Origin: Silurus meridionalis
Lineage: Eukaryota; Chordata; Actinopteri; Siluriformes; Siluridae
NCBI RefSeq assembly: GCF_014805685.1
Contig: NC_060890.1
Location: forward strand, 17,957,000-18,020,999
Direction of reading: 5' to 3'
Length of the DNA stretch: 64,000 nt
The notes below the pieces were generated by a model. That model saw nothing but the letters and a program-made list of their open reading frames with translations. It had not been told where the DNA came from and made no database searches. This document shows, in pieces, positions 13,296-22,379 of the stretch. Within the stretch, counting starts at the first letter, position 1, and each line of letters starts with the position of its first letter. Made by a program: the position numbers and the translations under genes.

Positions 13296-14413
13296 ACCAA
13301 ATCCTTCAAGCCTTCAAGGACATCATGTTTGGGAATACAAATTTTTTTTTTTTCCCCGTTTCTTTCAGATCTTTTATTCTTGAATCCACTTCACTGTGCA
13401 TTACTTGGTTCATAAGTTTTATTTAAACTTTTTTTTCCCTTCTTTAAGTAAATTTTTTTGTATAATTGTCTAAAATATGTGGCTTTAACACCACCACTGT
13501 GATAGTCAGTTCCTCTAATGTGACAAATAAAATAAATAAATGAATAAAACTGCCTTCAAGACACAGACAAGATCGTGCTTGAATGTTGAAAAGCCTATGC
13601 AGGAGCAATGCTAAGGAAGGGGGAAAAAAATTGCCAGATTTTGTGATTATATTTGAGGGAAAACAGCATGTGACTGATTTTGATTTGACTCTATTTGCCA
13701 CTATAAGCAGTCTGCTGACCTGTTGAGTGACTCGTGATTGCAGCATTTTGAGCCCAGCATAGATTGAGAGCTTTAAATCTCTAAAGATGTGCAAAAAGTG
13801 TGCATAGTTCTTATCAAGGAGTGAAATGAAAATGCATGGATTTTTGTTCATACCTGACCAGCGGTGTCATACAGCCCAAGAAGGTACTGCTTTCCCCCAA
13901 CAGTCACACTCACTGCAAAAATCAAAACATGCAACAGTTACTTTACTAAAAGCATGTGATGATCCGGACGCATTCGTGTGTCATGAGTTGGAATAGTGTG
14001 ACCGCCATGTGAGAGAGGGAGGAAGTGCGGCTAAACACATCAGCTGCTGCCTTCCCTGAAGCCCAACAGGTGGTTTCGATCAGGGGAACGCGCGAGACAA
14101 TGAAAGCCGCAACACACCACATTTTGCGCGCGCGCGCGCGCACACACACGCGCGCACTGATTGCACCCCTTTTTATTTCTTTTACAAAATAGACAGAAGG
14201 TCATGCATGGTAGGATTTTTATGAAAAATGCATGGCCAGCAATCCTGCGGTTGTGCTCGCCTACAACTTACCTGCATAGTGATCAAACACGGTGGGCACG
14301 TATTCCTCGGGAAACGCGTCGTTGGCGTAGCTCATCAAGAGGCACGTTTTGCCGACGGCGCCGTCACCGACCACCACACACTTCAGCATGATCGCACCGG
14401 TCTCGTTTGCCAT
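325..14413 (-). CDS. rhoq: RHOQ (TC10) Rho-family small GTPase, complete, 5 coding exons
   Basis: Coding exons in transcript order are 14272-14413, 13854-13912, 3045-3209, 824-919 and 325-480, all with GT/AG introns and consistent phases, giving 205 aa, the same length as human RHOQ. Visible motifs are the P-loop GDGAVGKT (residues 16-23), the switch I effector segment [10 protein letters not shown] (38-47), switch [15 protein letters not shown] (63-75), the base-binding TQID (121-124, in place of the common TKLD, as in TC10) and SAL (164-166). The tail is basic (KK...KRR, 186-193) with cysteines at 198, 201 and 202 and a CLIT CAAX box. TC10 is known to act at the plasma membrane and endosomes in exocytosis, insulin-stimulated GLUT4 traffic and actin control, through CRIB effectors and the exocyst. 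The short N-terminus ([12 protein letters not shown]) and the lack of a long leader favour RHOQ over RHOJ. The ATG has G at -3 and G at +4. Intron 2 is about 10.6 kb. Confidence 0.96.
481..823 (-). other. RHOQ intron 4
   Basis: 343 bp AT-rich intron between the gag|gtaagg donor and gtgtag acceptor. I see nothing else in it. Confidence 0.85.
824..919 (-). CDS. rhoq: RHOQ coding exon 4
   Basis: 96 nt, phase 0. Encodes residues 123-154, IDLRDDPKT... to ...QGQKLAKE. The acceptor is gctacag and the donor is gag|gtaagg. Confidence 0.95.
1545..1805 (-). pseudogene. Tc1-like transposase fragment in RHOQ intron 3
   Basis: The plus strand reads as the reverse complement of a Tc1-family transposase region, with the typical string for 'TCATCAGACCACAGGACATGG' beginning near 1560. 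One minus-strand frame retains [19 protein letters not shown], resembling the DNA-binding half, but stops follow at once. No terminal repeats are evident on either side. It is a dead fossil and may be continuous with the next repeat. Confidence 0.6.
1830..2060 (-). mobile_element. Degraded fish DNA-transposon repeat, copy 1
   Basis: The order of landmarks (ttccac..., tttgtacacagggccatt, ccagtgagggaaaatataaa, gcatacaaaggctttctatac, tgcttccaactctttt) recurs in part at 28357-28640 and 38205-38462, and on the opposite strand at 56985-57431. This marks one dispersed Tc1/mariner-type family. A 122-residue open frame runs through it on the minus strand but shows no conserved domain. Confidence 0.55.
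3045..3209 (-). CDS. rhoq: RHOQ coding exon 3
   Basis: 165 nt, phase 0 at both ends. Encodes residues 68-122, from [12 protein letters not shown] to YLLIGTQ. The acceptor is tttatag and the donor is cag|gtatt. Confidence 0.95.
4282..4345. repeat. (TA)n microsatellite
   Basis: Uninterrupted TA dinucleotides for about 64 bp inside RHOQ intron 2. Perfectly self-complementary, so it can extrude as a cruciform. Confidence 0.95.
6079..6111. repeat. (TG)n microsatellite
   Basis: About 33 bp of uninterrupted TG repeats. Confidence 0.9.
6815..6950 (+). mobile_element. tRNA-derived SINE, degraded copy
   Basis: Has a tRNA-like box A/box B arrangement (acttagttgttaaggcatt ... gagttcaaaccccagc) followed by the family body 'gcccctgagcaaggccctgaac'-like block. 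The same layout recurs at 15107, 17740, 22130, 36885 and 53928, and in reverse at 21575, 27673 and 61272. Confidence 0.65.
8184..8224. repeat. (GA)n-rich tract
   Basis: AG dinucleotides with small interruptions. The 120-residue minus-strand open frame crossing it is low complexity and not a gene. Confidence 0.85.
9626..9855 (-). mobile_element. tRNA-Glu-derived SINE with LINE-derived body and tail, copy 1
   Basis: Flanked by a perfect 13-bp target-site duplication ggtgtctaatgac (9613-9625 and 9856-9868). Read on the minus strand it begins with a tRNA-Glu-like head (ggttccctggtggtctagtg ... gggttcgatccccggtc). A ~125 bp body follows (agccattaggg ... gtgccaaatcaaacatgcgg), then a ~40 bp tail (gtccgctgtggcgacccc ... 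gaagccgaaagaaag). Body and tail match the two ends of the LINE at 17820-20817. Known biology: such SINEs are transcribed by Pol III and moved by their partner LINE. Confidence 0.85.
10979..11051. repeat. Paired poly(A) tracts
   Basis: Two runs of A of about 20 bases separated by about 28 bp. They may be old retroposon tails. No recognisable body is attached. Confidence 0.5.
11630..11692. repeat. (TG)n microsatellite
   Basis: TG repeats interrupted once (taagattgtgagtggg) and preceded by a (CTTT)(CCTT) pyrimidine tract from 11597. Confidence 0.9.
13270..13295. repeat. (CA)n microsatellite
   Basis: About 26 bp of CA repeats preceded by a C-rich run. Confidence 0.85.
13854..13912 (-). CDS. rhoq: RHOQ coding exon 2
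   Basis: 59 nt between a ttttgcag acceptor and a gtatga donor. Encodes residues 48-67 ([20 protein letters not shown]) and ends at the catalytic Gln of switch II. Confidence 0.95.
14125..14157. repeat. (CG)n/(CA)n alternating tract in RHOQ intron 1
   Basis: About 33 bp of strictly alternating pyrimidine and purine (cgcgcg then cacacaca then cgcgcg), 115 bp downstream of the exon 1 donor. Such tracts are known to adopt Z-DNA easily. CpG runs this long are unusual in AT-rich surroundings. Confidence 0.9.
14272..14413 (-). CDS. rhoq: RHOQ coding exon 1
   Basis: Encodes residues 1-47 plus the first base of codon 48. Carries the start codon (14411-14413), the P-loop and switch I. The donor reads g|gtaag. 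Confidence 0.95.
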
Positions 14414-14780
14414 GACACACCGCACACCATCATCATCATCACCATGCTCAGCCTGTGATCCGCTTCCACTGGCTGTTAAAGAGCTGCTTCAGCCTGACTC
14501 ACCGTCTCTCCTCCTCCCCTATGCGTTTTCCCGGTTTTAAACGTGCGCACACACACCATGTGCCTTCTAATCCTCTCATGCCCACATCATCGCCCTTGCT
14601 GTGCTTCTGAACACCTTCTGCATGGAGCCACTTTTTAAAGAAGAAAAATCTCCACGAGCTCAGCTCACTCTCTCCGCACACGGGCGGGGAAGCCCTTCTT
14701 TTAAGGGATCGAGAGAAAACTACATGTGTTTACTTTAAAACGCAAAACACTTTTAGAAACAGGCAATGGTGGACGGTAGT
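14414..14780. promoter_or_regulatory. Presumed RHOQ 5' UTR and promoter region
   Basis: The ~370 bp upstream of the RHOQ start codon is richer in GC and CpG than its surroundings and holds no competing gene. No TATA box or defined transcription start can be read. The assignment rests on position only. Confidence 0.4.
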
Positions 14781-14789
14781 GTGTTTTTC

Positions 14790-14813
14790 GATTCATTTCA
14801 TTTCAATTTTATT

Positions 14814-14856
<43 letters not shown>

Positions 14857-15000
14857 TTTTTTGCATTTAATAATGAACATTGTTCCAAAGCAGCTGTACA
14901 GAGATGAAGAAGATAGATAGGTAGATAGGGGTTGGTTCTAGGCAAAATATATATTGGAGGGCCCACGTCCCCCTTCCTTCCAACTTTCAGAAAAGGCACA
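14790..15000. repeat. Repeat remnants with (TA)n
   Basis: A (TA)n run at 14817-14851 lies in a fish LINE/SINE-type end (tttcaattttatttgtgtat ... ccaaagcagctgtacagaga, the reverse of the tail type seen at 63655-63716). It is followed by 'ggttctaggcaaaatata ... ggagggccc', which resembles a non-autonomous hAT end. Boundaries are uncertain. Confidence 0.4.
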
Positions 15001-15106
15001 ACAAATTTAATCTTTAACCTTTTTATTTATACAAAAATTATCAGTACTTTTATATATTTACTTAAATGTGTATATTAAATAAACTTTAACTTAACACTAA
15101 AAAGGT

Positions 15107-15270
15107 TATAGCTCAGTGGTTAAAGCATTGGACTCTGGATTGAAAAGTCATAGCTTTAAATCACAGCAGCACCAGTCTGCTACTGCTAAGCCCTTGAGCA
15201 AGGCCCTTCATCCTCAGCTGTAAGTTGCTCTGGATAAATGTATCTGCTAAATGCCATAAATGTAAAGAAG
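15107..15270 (+). mobile_element. tRNA-derived SINE
   Basis: A tRNA-like head (tatagctcagtggttaaagc ... ctttaaatcacagcag) is followed by 'ccttgagcaaggcccttcat' and the tail 'gctctggataaatgtatctg'. The tail 'ctaaatgccataaatg' is typical of a common fish SINE class. Confidence 0.75.
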
Positions 15271-15623
15271 TAAAGTATTTAGAACCAGCTTCTTTTTATT
15301 TCTTAGCCATGACATATCATGTTAGCTAGGCTACACTGTAAAGTATTCATTTGCTTTGATAATGTTTTTGTAATTACTTTAAACTGCTAACTTTATTGTG
15401 TTTAAGATAATAATTTTATTATAAATAACTCACAGATACACAATGAATCACACAGGACCTTTAGTGATTTGTTTAGCAATTTATTTACAGTAGCACATTT
15501 ACTCACTATTTGGAATAATAGTCTAATAGTCTAACTCTAATAACTAACTTTTTACTCCACTACATGTCATTTCTTGATACCTTAAAATGAATACATGTAT
15601 TATTACAGTTACCTGTCACGAAA

Positions 15624-15626
<3 letters not shown>

Positions 15627-15700
<74 letters not shown>
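15627..15700. repeat. (TA)n microsatellite
   Basis: About 74 bp of perfect TA repeats, replacing one end of the Tc1-like fossil that follows. Confidence 0.95.
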
Positions 15701-15704
<4 letters not shown>

Positions 15705-15709
<5 letters not shown>

Positions 15710-16226
15710 TTTAATGTTTTCTTTATTTACATGACTATGAAAATTGTAGATTCACACTGAAGGCATCAAAACTTTAAATTAACACATGTGGAATTATATA
15801 TATGGAATTATATACATAACAAAAAAGTGTGAAACAACTGAAAAATGTAATATTCTAGGTTCTTCAAAGTAGCCACCTTTTGCTTTGATTACTGCTTTGC
15901 ACACTCTTGGCATTCTCTTGATGAGCTTCAAGAGGTAGTCACCTGAAATGGTCTTCCAAAAGTCTTGAAGGAGTTCCCTGAGAGATGCTTGGCACTTGTT
16001 GGCCCTTTTGCCTTCACTCTGCGGTCCAGCTCACCCCTAAACCATCTCGATTGGGTTCAGGTCCGGTGACTGTGGAGGCCAGGTCATCTGGCGCAGCACC
16101 CCATCACTCTCCTTCTTGGTCAAATAGCCCTTGATGCCTTCAGTGTGACTCTACAATTTTCATAGTCATGAAAATAAAGAAAACTCTTTGAATGAGAAGG
16201 TGTGTCCAAACTTTTGGTCTGTACTG
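15705..16226 (-). mobile_element. Internally deleted Tc1-like transposon fossil
   Basis: The right end reads ...ggtgtgtccaaacttttggt and ends at a TA (16227-16228). The segment tttcatagtcatgaaaataa... near 16155 is inverted relative to ctttatttacatgactatga at 15720, so remnants of both inverted repeats are present. The centre (gccaccttttgctttgatta, gatgagcttcaagaggtagt) is antisense to Tc1 transposase. Most of the catalytic domain is gone. Confidence 0.7.
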
Positions 16227-16649
16227 TATATTATCTGCAATTGTCATTGAAATGTACTAAGCAATGTCCATACAGTTGCATCTAGCTATCTATCTAATTA
16301 ACTTTGTTTTTTTTCCCCCTAAATATTCTCTCATAGCATCACATGCCTAATCAAAAACATTACTTTTTACTAGTAATTATATGAGAGGGCAAAATAATTA
16401 AGCAGGAAAAGAAGGATTTGATTTTGCTCCTCTAATCTACTTGACAACAAAATGGTCCAATAAGAAATACTGTATGTACCTCTTGCTGTGTTTATTCCAT
16501 AGAAGAAGCTTGTGGAAGTGGCCAATGTAATTTGTAGAGGATCCCTAACTTCTACTTGCAGTCCAATCAGCTGGGAGGGGGCGCAGGGATGCTCTGCTGT
16601 ATCAGTTTTGACAGCCACTGCAGAAGTCACGTGACCAAACAATTACCTC

Positions 16650-16652
<3 letters not shown>

Positions 16653-16722
<70 letters not shown>
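16653..16722. repeat. (CT)n(GT)n compound microsatellite
   Basis: About 33 bp of CT followed directly by about 38 bp of GT. The open frames of 88-119 residues over it (poly-VC, poly-TH, poly-RE) are artefacts. Confidence 0.95.
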
Positions 16723-16727
<5 letters not shown>

Positions 16728-17129
16728 GCTGGAGACGCGCGCAGGCGTACAAGTCTCGAGACGCACCCATTCGTTTGGACATCGCCGCTGGAGCTCCTCA
16801 ATCATCTCACTGTAACCTACTTGACAATGAAACACTGCTCTGAAACATGTATAAGTGACTTTACTCATTTATTGTTAGAATCTCACAGAGGGCTACTGGT
16901 GAGCTACGTGTTGCACATCATTCTGCAGGATAATAATCAACTCCACAACACACACACCTTTTATAAAATTGACTGGAATCATGAAAACTTTTTTTACTTT
17001 TCTATAACCAATGTATTACAAATACAATGTACAATGTGCCAATAATGCTGACATCTCTAAAGAATATTTTAAATAAATTGTCATTGACACATGCTTGTTT
17101 GGGTGTATATAACCTTTGATCTGATGATC

Positions 17130-17420
17130 ATCTCTTCATGGTCACAGTATTTCTAGCATGATAATGTATCATGTCATGCACATGACAATGAGTTCAGTGT
17201 TTTCCAGTCCTTCAAAGTCACCAGATCTGATTTCAGTAGAGCTCCTTTGGGATGTGGTAAACAGAGAGATTTGCAGCCTGAAAGTGCAACTGGAAAATCT
17301 GCAGGAATTGCATGATACAATCAGAATCTTAAAGCAAAGTTTCTAACATCTTGTGGAATCCATACCACAAAGTACTGAGGCTGTTTAGAGAGCAAAGCAA
17401 GGTCCTGTCCAGTATAAGTA
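17130..17420 (+). pseudogene. Tc1-like transposase C-terminal fragment
   Basis: A 62-residue open stretch (17158-17346) retains SPDLISVELLWDVVNREI, corresponding to the family's SPDLNPxExLWDVVEREI block with the third catalytic Glu, then a degraded C-terminus (aatccataccacaaagtact, related to ...ESMPRR). No terminal repeats or N-terminal half are present. Short pieces near 53845 and 54970 (cttagtag ... attaggaaaac/aacacc) look like the terminal part of the same family. Confidence 0.65.
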
Positions 17421-17422
17421 TA

Positions 17423-17545
17423 CATTTACCTTTATGGCATTTGGCAGACACCCTGATCCAGCATGGCTTACAGAAGTGCTTTGTAGTCTCCATCAATAAA
17501 TACATCCTGATACTGGTTCAGTAGGTCACAGACAGTACAGTTAGT
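17423..17545 (-). mobile_element. SINE 3' fragment
   Basis: Begins with tacatttacctttatggcat ttggcagaca, the reverse of the tail also seen at 27673 and 61272. Truncated: the tRNA-like head is missing. Confidence 0.55.
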
Positions 17546-17739
17546 TTAAAAAATATAGGTAGAGGAAGAATAGTCAGAAAAAAAATATAATTTTTTTAAT
17601 AATTATGCTATAGTGTTCCTTATAAAGTGTACTGTAAGTGTATATAAAATATATAGAAAAGGTGCATTTAGTGACACTAAATGTGACAAAATATTAATAG
17701 GTCAGTTTGAACATTATAAGTTACACAGTTTTGAGGGAA

Positions 17740-17816
17740 GTGGTAGCTCAGTGGTTAGGATGCTGTATGACTGATCAGAAGATTGTGAATTCAAATCCCA
17801 GCACCACCACTTCCAA

Positions 17817-17819
<3 letters not shown>
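17740..17819 (+). mobile_element. tRNA-like SINE, left half, split by the LINE insertion
   Basis: Reads gaagtggtagctcagtggtt ... gaattcaaatcccagc up to accaccacttccaaact. It resumes at 20835 with gcccggttaaat after the duplicated target. The LINE therefore landed inside this older SINE. Confidence 0.7.
17803..17819. repeat. Target-site duplication, left copy
   Basis: accaccacttccaaact, identical over 17 bp to 20818-20834. It delimits the LINE insertion. Confidence 0.93.
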
Positions 17820-17847
<28 letters not shown>

Positions 17848-20817
17848 TCGGCTGCTTCCATTAGGGGTCGCCACAGCGGATCATCCGTCTCCATACCACC
17901 CTGTCCTCTACATCTGCCTCTTTTACACCAACTACCTGCATGTCTTCCCTCACCACATCCATGAACCTCCTTTTTGGCCTTCCTCTTTTCCTCCTACCTG
18001 GTGGCTCCATCCTCAGCATTCTTCTACCAATATAATTTATGTCCCTCCTCTGCACATGTCCAAACCATCTCAATCTCGCCTCCCTCACCTTGTCACCAAA
18101 ACATCCTACATGCGCTGTCCCTCTAATAAACTCATTTCTAATCTTATCCATCCTCGTCACTCCCAACGAAAACCTCAACATCTTTAGCTCTGCTACCTCC
18201 AGCTCCACCTCCTGTCTTTTACTCAATGCCACTGTCTCTAAACCATACAACATCGCAGGTCTCACCACAGTCCTATAAACTTTCCCTTTCAATTTTGCAG
18301 ATACCCTACTATCACAAATCACTCCTGTCACTCTTCTCCACCCACTCCACCCTGCCTGCACTCTTTTCTTCACTTCTCTAACACACTCTCCATTACTTTG
18401 CACTGTTGAACCCAGGTACCTGAATTCCTCCACCTTCTGAAGCTCTTCTCCTGCAACCGCACCACTCCACTGCCCTCCCTCTCATTCACACACATGTACT
18501 CTGTCTTACTCCTACTGAGTTTCATTCCCCTTCTCTCCAGTGCATATCTCCACCTCTCCAGGCTCTTCTCAACCTGCTCCCTACTCTCACAACAAATCAC
18601 AATATCATCCGCAAACATCATAGTCCAGGAGACTCCTGTCTGACCTCGTCCGTCAACCTGTCCATCACCACTGCAAACAGGAAAGGGCTCAGGGCCGATC
18701 CTTGATGCAGTCCAACCTTCACTCTAAACCAGTCTGTCGTACCTGCTGCACACTTCACTGCCGTCACACTGTCCTCATACATGTCCTGCACCACCCTTAC
18801 ATACTTCTCCGACACACCTGACTTCCTCATACAGTACCACAACTCCTCTCTTGGCACCCTGTCGACGCCTTCTCTAAATCCACAAATACACAATGCAATT
18901 CCTTCTGTCCTTCTCTATACTTCTCCATCAACATTCTCAAAGCAAATATGGCATCTGTGGTGCTCTTCCTCGGCATGAAACCATACTGTTGCTCACAGAT
19001 GGTCACCTCTTCTCTCAGCCTGGCTTCCACTACTCTTTCCCATAACTTCATGGTGTGACTGATCAACTTAATACCCCTGTAGTTACTGCAGGTCTGCACA
19101 TCTCCTTTATGCTTAAAGATCGGTACCAGCACACTCTTTCTCCATTCCTCAGGCATCTTCTCACCTTCCAAAATCCTGTTAAACAATCTGGTCAAAACCC
19201 CACTGCCATCTCTCCTAAACATCTCACGCTTCCACGGTATGTCATCTGGTCCAACCGACTTTCCACTCTTCATCCTCTTAATCGCTGCTCTCACTTCCTC
19301 CTTACTAATCTTATCTACATCCTGCTTCACCATCTCCACATCATCCAACCTTCTCTCTCTCTGATTTTCCTCATTCATCAGCTGCTCAAAATACTCCCTC
19401 CACCTTCTCAACACACTCTCCTCACTAGTCAACACATTTCCTCTCCATCCTTTACTGCTCTAACTTGCAGTACATCCTTTCCAGCTCGGTCCCTCTGCCT
19501 GGCCAATCGGTACAAATCCTTTTCTCCTTCCTTAGTGTCCAACCTCTCATACAGCTCCTCATATGCCTTTTCCTTGGCTTTCGCCACATCCCTCTTAACC
19601 TGCTGCCGCATCTCCTTGTACTCCTGCCTACTTTTCTCATCACTATGTCTATCCCACTTCTGTTTTGCCAACCTCTTTCTCCTTATGCTCTCCTGCACTT
19701 CCTCATTCCACACTACACTCTTCCTCCTTCAGTTTCCACCATCTTATTCTTCTTTCAGTCCTCACTCTCCTCCTCTTCATCCTCGCCTCCAAAACCATCC
19801 TACAGACCACCATCCTATGCTGTCTAGCTACACTGTCCCCTGCCAACACCTTACAGTCGCCAATCTCCTTCAGGTTGCATCTCCTGCATAGCACATAGTC
19901 CACCTGTGTGCACCTTCCTCCACTCTTATCGTCACCCTATGATCCTCCTTCTTTTTAAAATAAGTGTTCACCACTGCCATTTCCATCCTTTTAACAAAAT
20001 CTACCACCATCTGCCCTTCCACATTCCTCTCCTTAAAACCATACCTACCCATCACCTCCTCATCACCTCTGTTCCCTTCACCCACATGCCCATTAAAGTC
20101 CGCCCCAATCACTAACCGTTCTTTCCTAGGTACACCATCTACCACTTCATCTAATTCACTCCAGAATCTTTCCTTCTCCTCCATCTCACAGCCAACTTGT
20201 GGAGCATAGGCACTGATGACATTTATCATCATCCTTCAACTTCCACCTTCACGATCATCACCCTATCAGAAACTCTCTTCACCTCCACTACACTCTTACT
20301 GTACTCTTCCTTCAGAATCACCCCTACACCATTTCTCTTTCCATCCACACCATGATAAAACAGTTTAAACCCACCTCCAATGTTCCTGGCCTTACTCCCT
20401 TTCCACTTGGTCTCCTGAACACACAACATATCTACCTTTCTCCTCTCCATCATATCAGCTACCTCTCTCCCTTTACCCGTCATAGTACCAACATTTAAAG
20501 TACCAACCCGAACCTCCACTCTCCTCCACTGCTCCTTTCCCTGCCGTCTCTGTAGACGTCTTCCTCCTCTCCTTCTCCTCCTTCGACCAACAGTAGCCCA
20601 ATTTCCACCGGTACCCTGTCGGCTAACGATACCTGTGGCGGTCGTTGTTAACCCGGGCCTCGACCGATCCGGTATGAAATTCTCATTTGTGATCCGCATA
20701 TTTGATTTGGCACGTGTTTTACGCTGGATGCCCTTCCTAACGCAACCCTCCCCATTTACCCGGGCTTGGGACCGGCACTAAGAATGCACTGGCTTGTGCC
20801 TCCCTAATGGCTGGGTT
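17820..20817 (-). mobile_element. RTE-like non-LTR retrotransposon, near full length (2,998 bp)
   Basis: Bounded by a perfect 17-bp target-site duplication. On the minus strand it runs from 5' aacccagccattagggagg to a 3' end of ccgaaagaag plus (GAA)n. Translated pieces in order are an apurinic-type endonuclease (GTLNVGTMTGKG, VQETKWKG, ISAYAPQVG, GADFNGHVG; 19870-20699), a linker, then reverse transcriptase (PVLVPIFKHKGD-type block, [29 protein letters not shown], the FADDIVI active site; 18370-19435). A C-terminal region (LKMLRFSLGVTRMDKIRNE, GRRKRGRPKRRFMDVV) lies at 17861-18433. The ~3 kb length, single ORF plan and short-tandem tail fit the RTE clade (inference). At least five frameshifts or stops break the ORF, so it is dead. 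Confidence 0.88.
17861..20699 (-). pseudogene. LINE endonuclease/reverse transcriptase ORF, frameshifted
   Basis: Open segments are 20229-20699, 19870-20232, 19703-19903, 19429-19713, 18827-19435, 18618-18893, 18370-18621 and 17861-18433, in changing frames. They follow one another co-linearly, so the parent protein is still readable. Endonuclease and RT catalytic motifs survive, but no continuous frame joins them. Confidence 0.85.
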
Positions 20818-20834
20818 ACCACCACTTCCAAACT
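20818..20834. repeat. Target-site duplication, right copy
   Basis: accaccacttccaaact, the partner of 17803-17819. Confidence 0.93.
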
Positions 20835-21570
20835 GCCCGGTTAAATATATGAGGGAAGTCATACTAGGTGCCTGCCAGGTGCTGTAAACCCAACTGCTCC
20901 TAAAATAAGTCAAGGTCAAATTTTCAGTCACTGACCAATCAGAAAAAAGTCTTTTTGCACCCCAGACATGGAAAACGCATTGCTATAGCTTCCATCATGT
21001 ACAATATACTGTGCAATTAGCCATGATTTTGCTTATTTCAATTTGTATTCATATCATCATTTCTTAAAACTTTGTGAAAGTGCTCACTGAGCCTATTTTC
21101 TTGGCACAATAAATGCCTTTCTAAGGGAAAACCCTAAAGAGTTCATGTAGAACAATACAATATATGTGTTTTTTTAGGAACGGTTCCAAACAGAACCTCT
21201 TTAGAAAGCTACAACCATTAACTGCATCCAAAATAAACATTTTTCTCATGCATCTTTAACATTACCTATCACTTTATTACCTTACTGTCCTGGCAACAGC
21301 GTGCAGTGTAAGGCCGATTTACACCTCTGGTATCACTATACAGTATCTCTTGCTTTTGTGAGTGTACACTATACGGTAAAAGAAACAGGACATTTGACAA
21401 TCACAGCCATGTGGGTTTTTTCCCAAAAAGGGACCCAGTCATCCAGCATGGCATGACAAGTGAGGTCAATACAAACATGTTCCAAAATGAACATGAATAA
21501 ACTTGTGATTTGCACAGCCCTCAAACCCTGTAAAGCTGACTATGTGCCAGGTCTCGTCAAAAGGTGCTGG
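20835..21570. other. No gene recognised
   Basis: Apart from the few bases that complete the split SINE (20835-20860), I see only AT-rich sequence. Confidence 0.6.
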
Positions 21571-21574
21571 GTGC

Positions 21575-21780
21575 TTTATACTTGTCACGTGTACTTTACA
21601 GCACAGTGAAAATCTTTCTTCACATATCAGCGATGTTAGAAGCAGGGGTCAAACATGATACAGCACCCCTGGAGCACTGAGTTCAGGGCAATGTTTAGGT
21701 GCCCAAAGAGTGACAGTTTGGCGATAAAGGTGATTGAACAGATCAGCAACCCAGAGCTTTAACCACTGAGCTACCTTCTC
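21575..21780 (-). mobile_element. tRNA-derived SINE, reverse copy
   Basis: Read backwards it carries the head (gtagctcagtggttaaagct) and the body 'cagcacccctggagcactga' equivalent to that of 22130-22372. Diverged. Confidence 0.6.
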
Positions 21781-22129
21781 CTTTCATCACTCACCATTAG
21801 TGCCTGACCTCACTAATGCTCTTGTTGCTTGTATTGCACTGGGGTGACATGGTGGCACAAGAAGTATGATGGTGCCACCACACGGCTCCAAAGTCCTGAG
21901 TATGATCATTAACTCAATTTAGTTTGTGTAGAATTTCCTATGATCTCCCTGTGTTTGCCAGTTTTCTGCGGGATCTTTAATTTCCTACCGCCTCCAAAAT
22001 CCACTTCCTACACTAAATTGTCCCTATGTGTGTGGGAATATTGCCCTGTGATGGACTAGTGAACGATCTAGGGTATGTTCTCAAGTAGCACCCACTGATC
22101 CCTGGATAAGTATATGATTTAGTGGGAGG

Positions 22130-22372
22130 GAGTTCTAGCTCGGTGGTTAAGGTGCTGGGTTACTGATTAAAAGGTCGGGGGTTCAAGCCCTGGTATCGCC
22201 AAGCTGCCACACTTGGGCCCTTGAGCAAGGCCCTTAACCCTCTGTGCTCCAAAGGTGCCGTATCATGGCCGACCCTGCACTCTGACCACAGCTTCTAAGC
22301 AAGCTGGGATTTGCGAAGAACACAATTTCACTGAGCTGTAATGTATATGTGACAAATAAAGGCTACTCTATT
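22130..22372 (+). mobile_element. tRNA-derived SINE, well preserved
   Basis: The head is agctcggtggttaaggtgct ... ggtcgggggttcaagccctg (box A/box B). The body is gggcccttgagcaaggccct and 'tatcatggccgaccctgcac'. The tail ends gtatatgtgacaaataaagg. Closely similar to 36885-37115, so the two define a family. Confidence 0.82.
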
Positions 22373-22379
22373 CATTCTC

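Larger units (their letters stand above)
3210..13853 (-). other. RHOQ intron 2 (10.6 kb)
   Basis: Large first-half intron separating the exons that encode GQ (67) and EDY (68). It holds microsatellites, a tRNA-like SINE (6815-6950) and a tRNA-Glu SINE (9626-9855). The stretches 4350-6070, 6960-8180, 8210-9610, 9870-11580 and 11670-13850 show only AT-rich or purine/pyrimidine-biased sequence and homopolymer runs. No exon with plausible splice sites was seen. Confidence 0.8.

Noticed and set aside
13444..13851. 135-codon minus frame ending at RHOQ exon 2
   Set aside because: It begins in intron 2 past the exon 2 donor and shares no residue with Rho proteins; intronic read-through only.
14161..14540. 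Plus-strand frames of 63-76 codons opposite RHOQ exon 1
   Set aside because: They are shadows of the minus-strand exon with its promoter region and have no motif.
19055..19891. 278-codon plus-strand frame, the longest in the window
   Set aside because: It lies antisense to the LINE reverse transcriptase; the Ser/Leu/Pro-rich product only mirrors that sequence.
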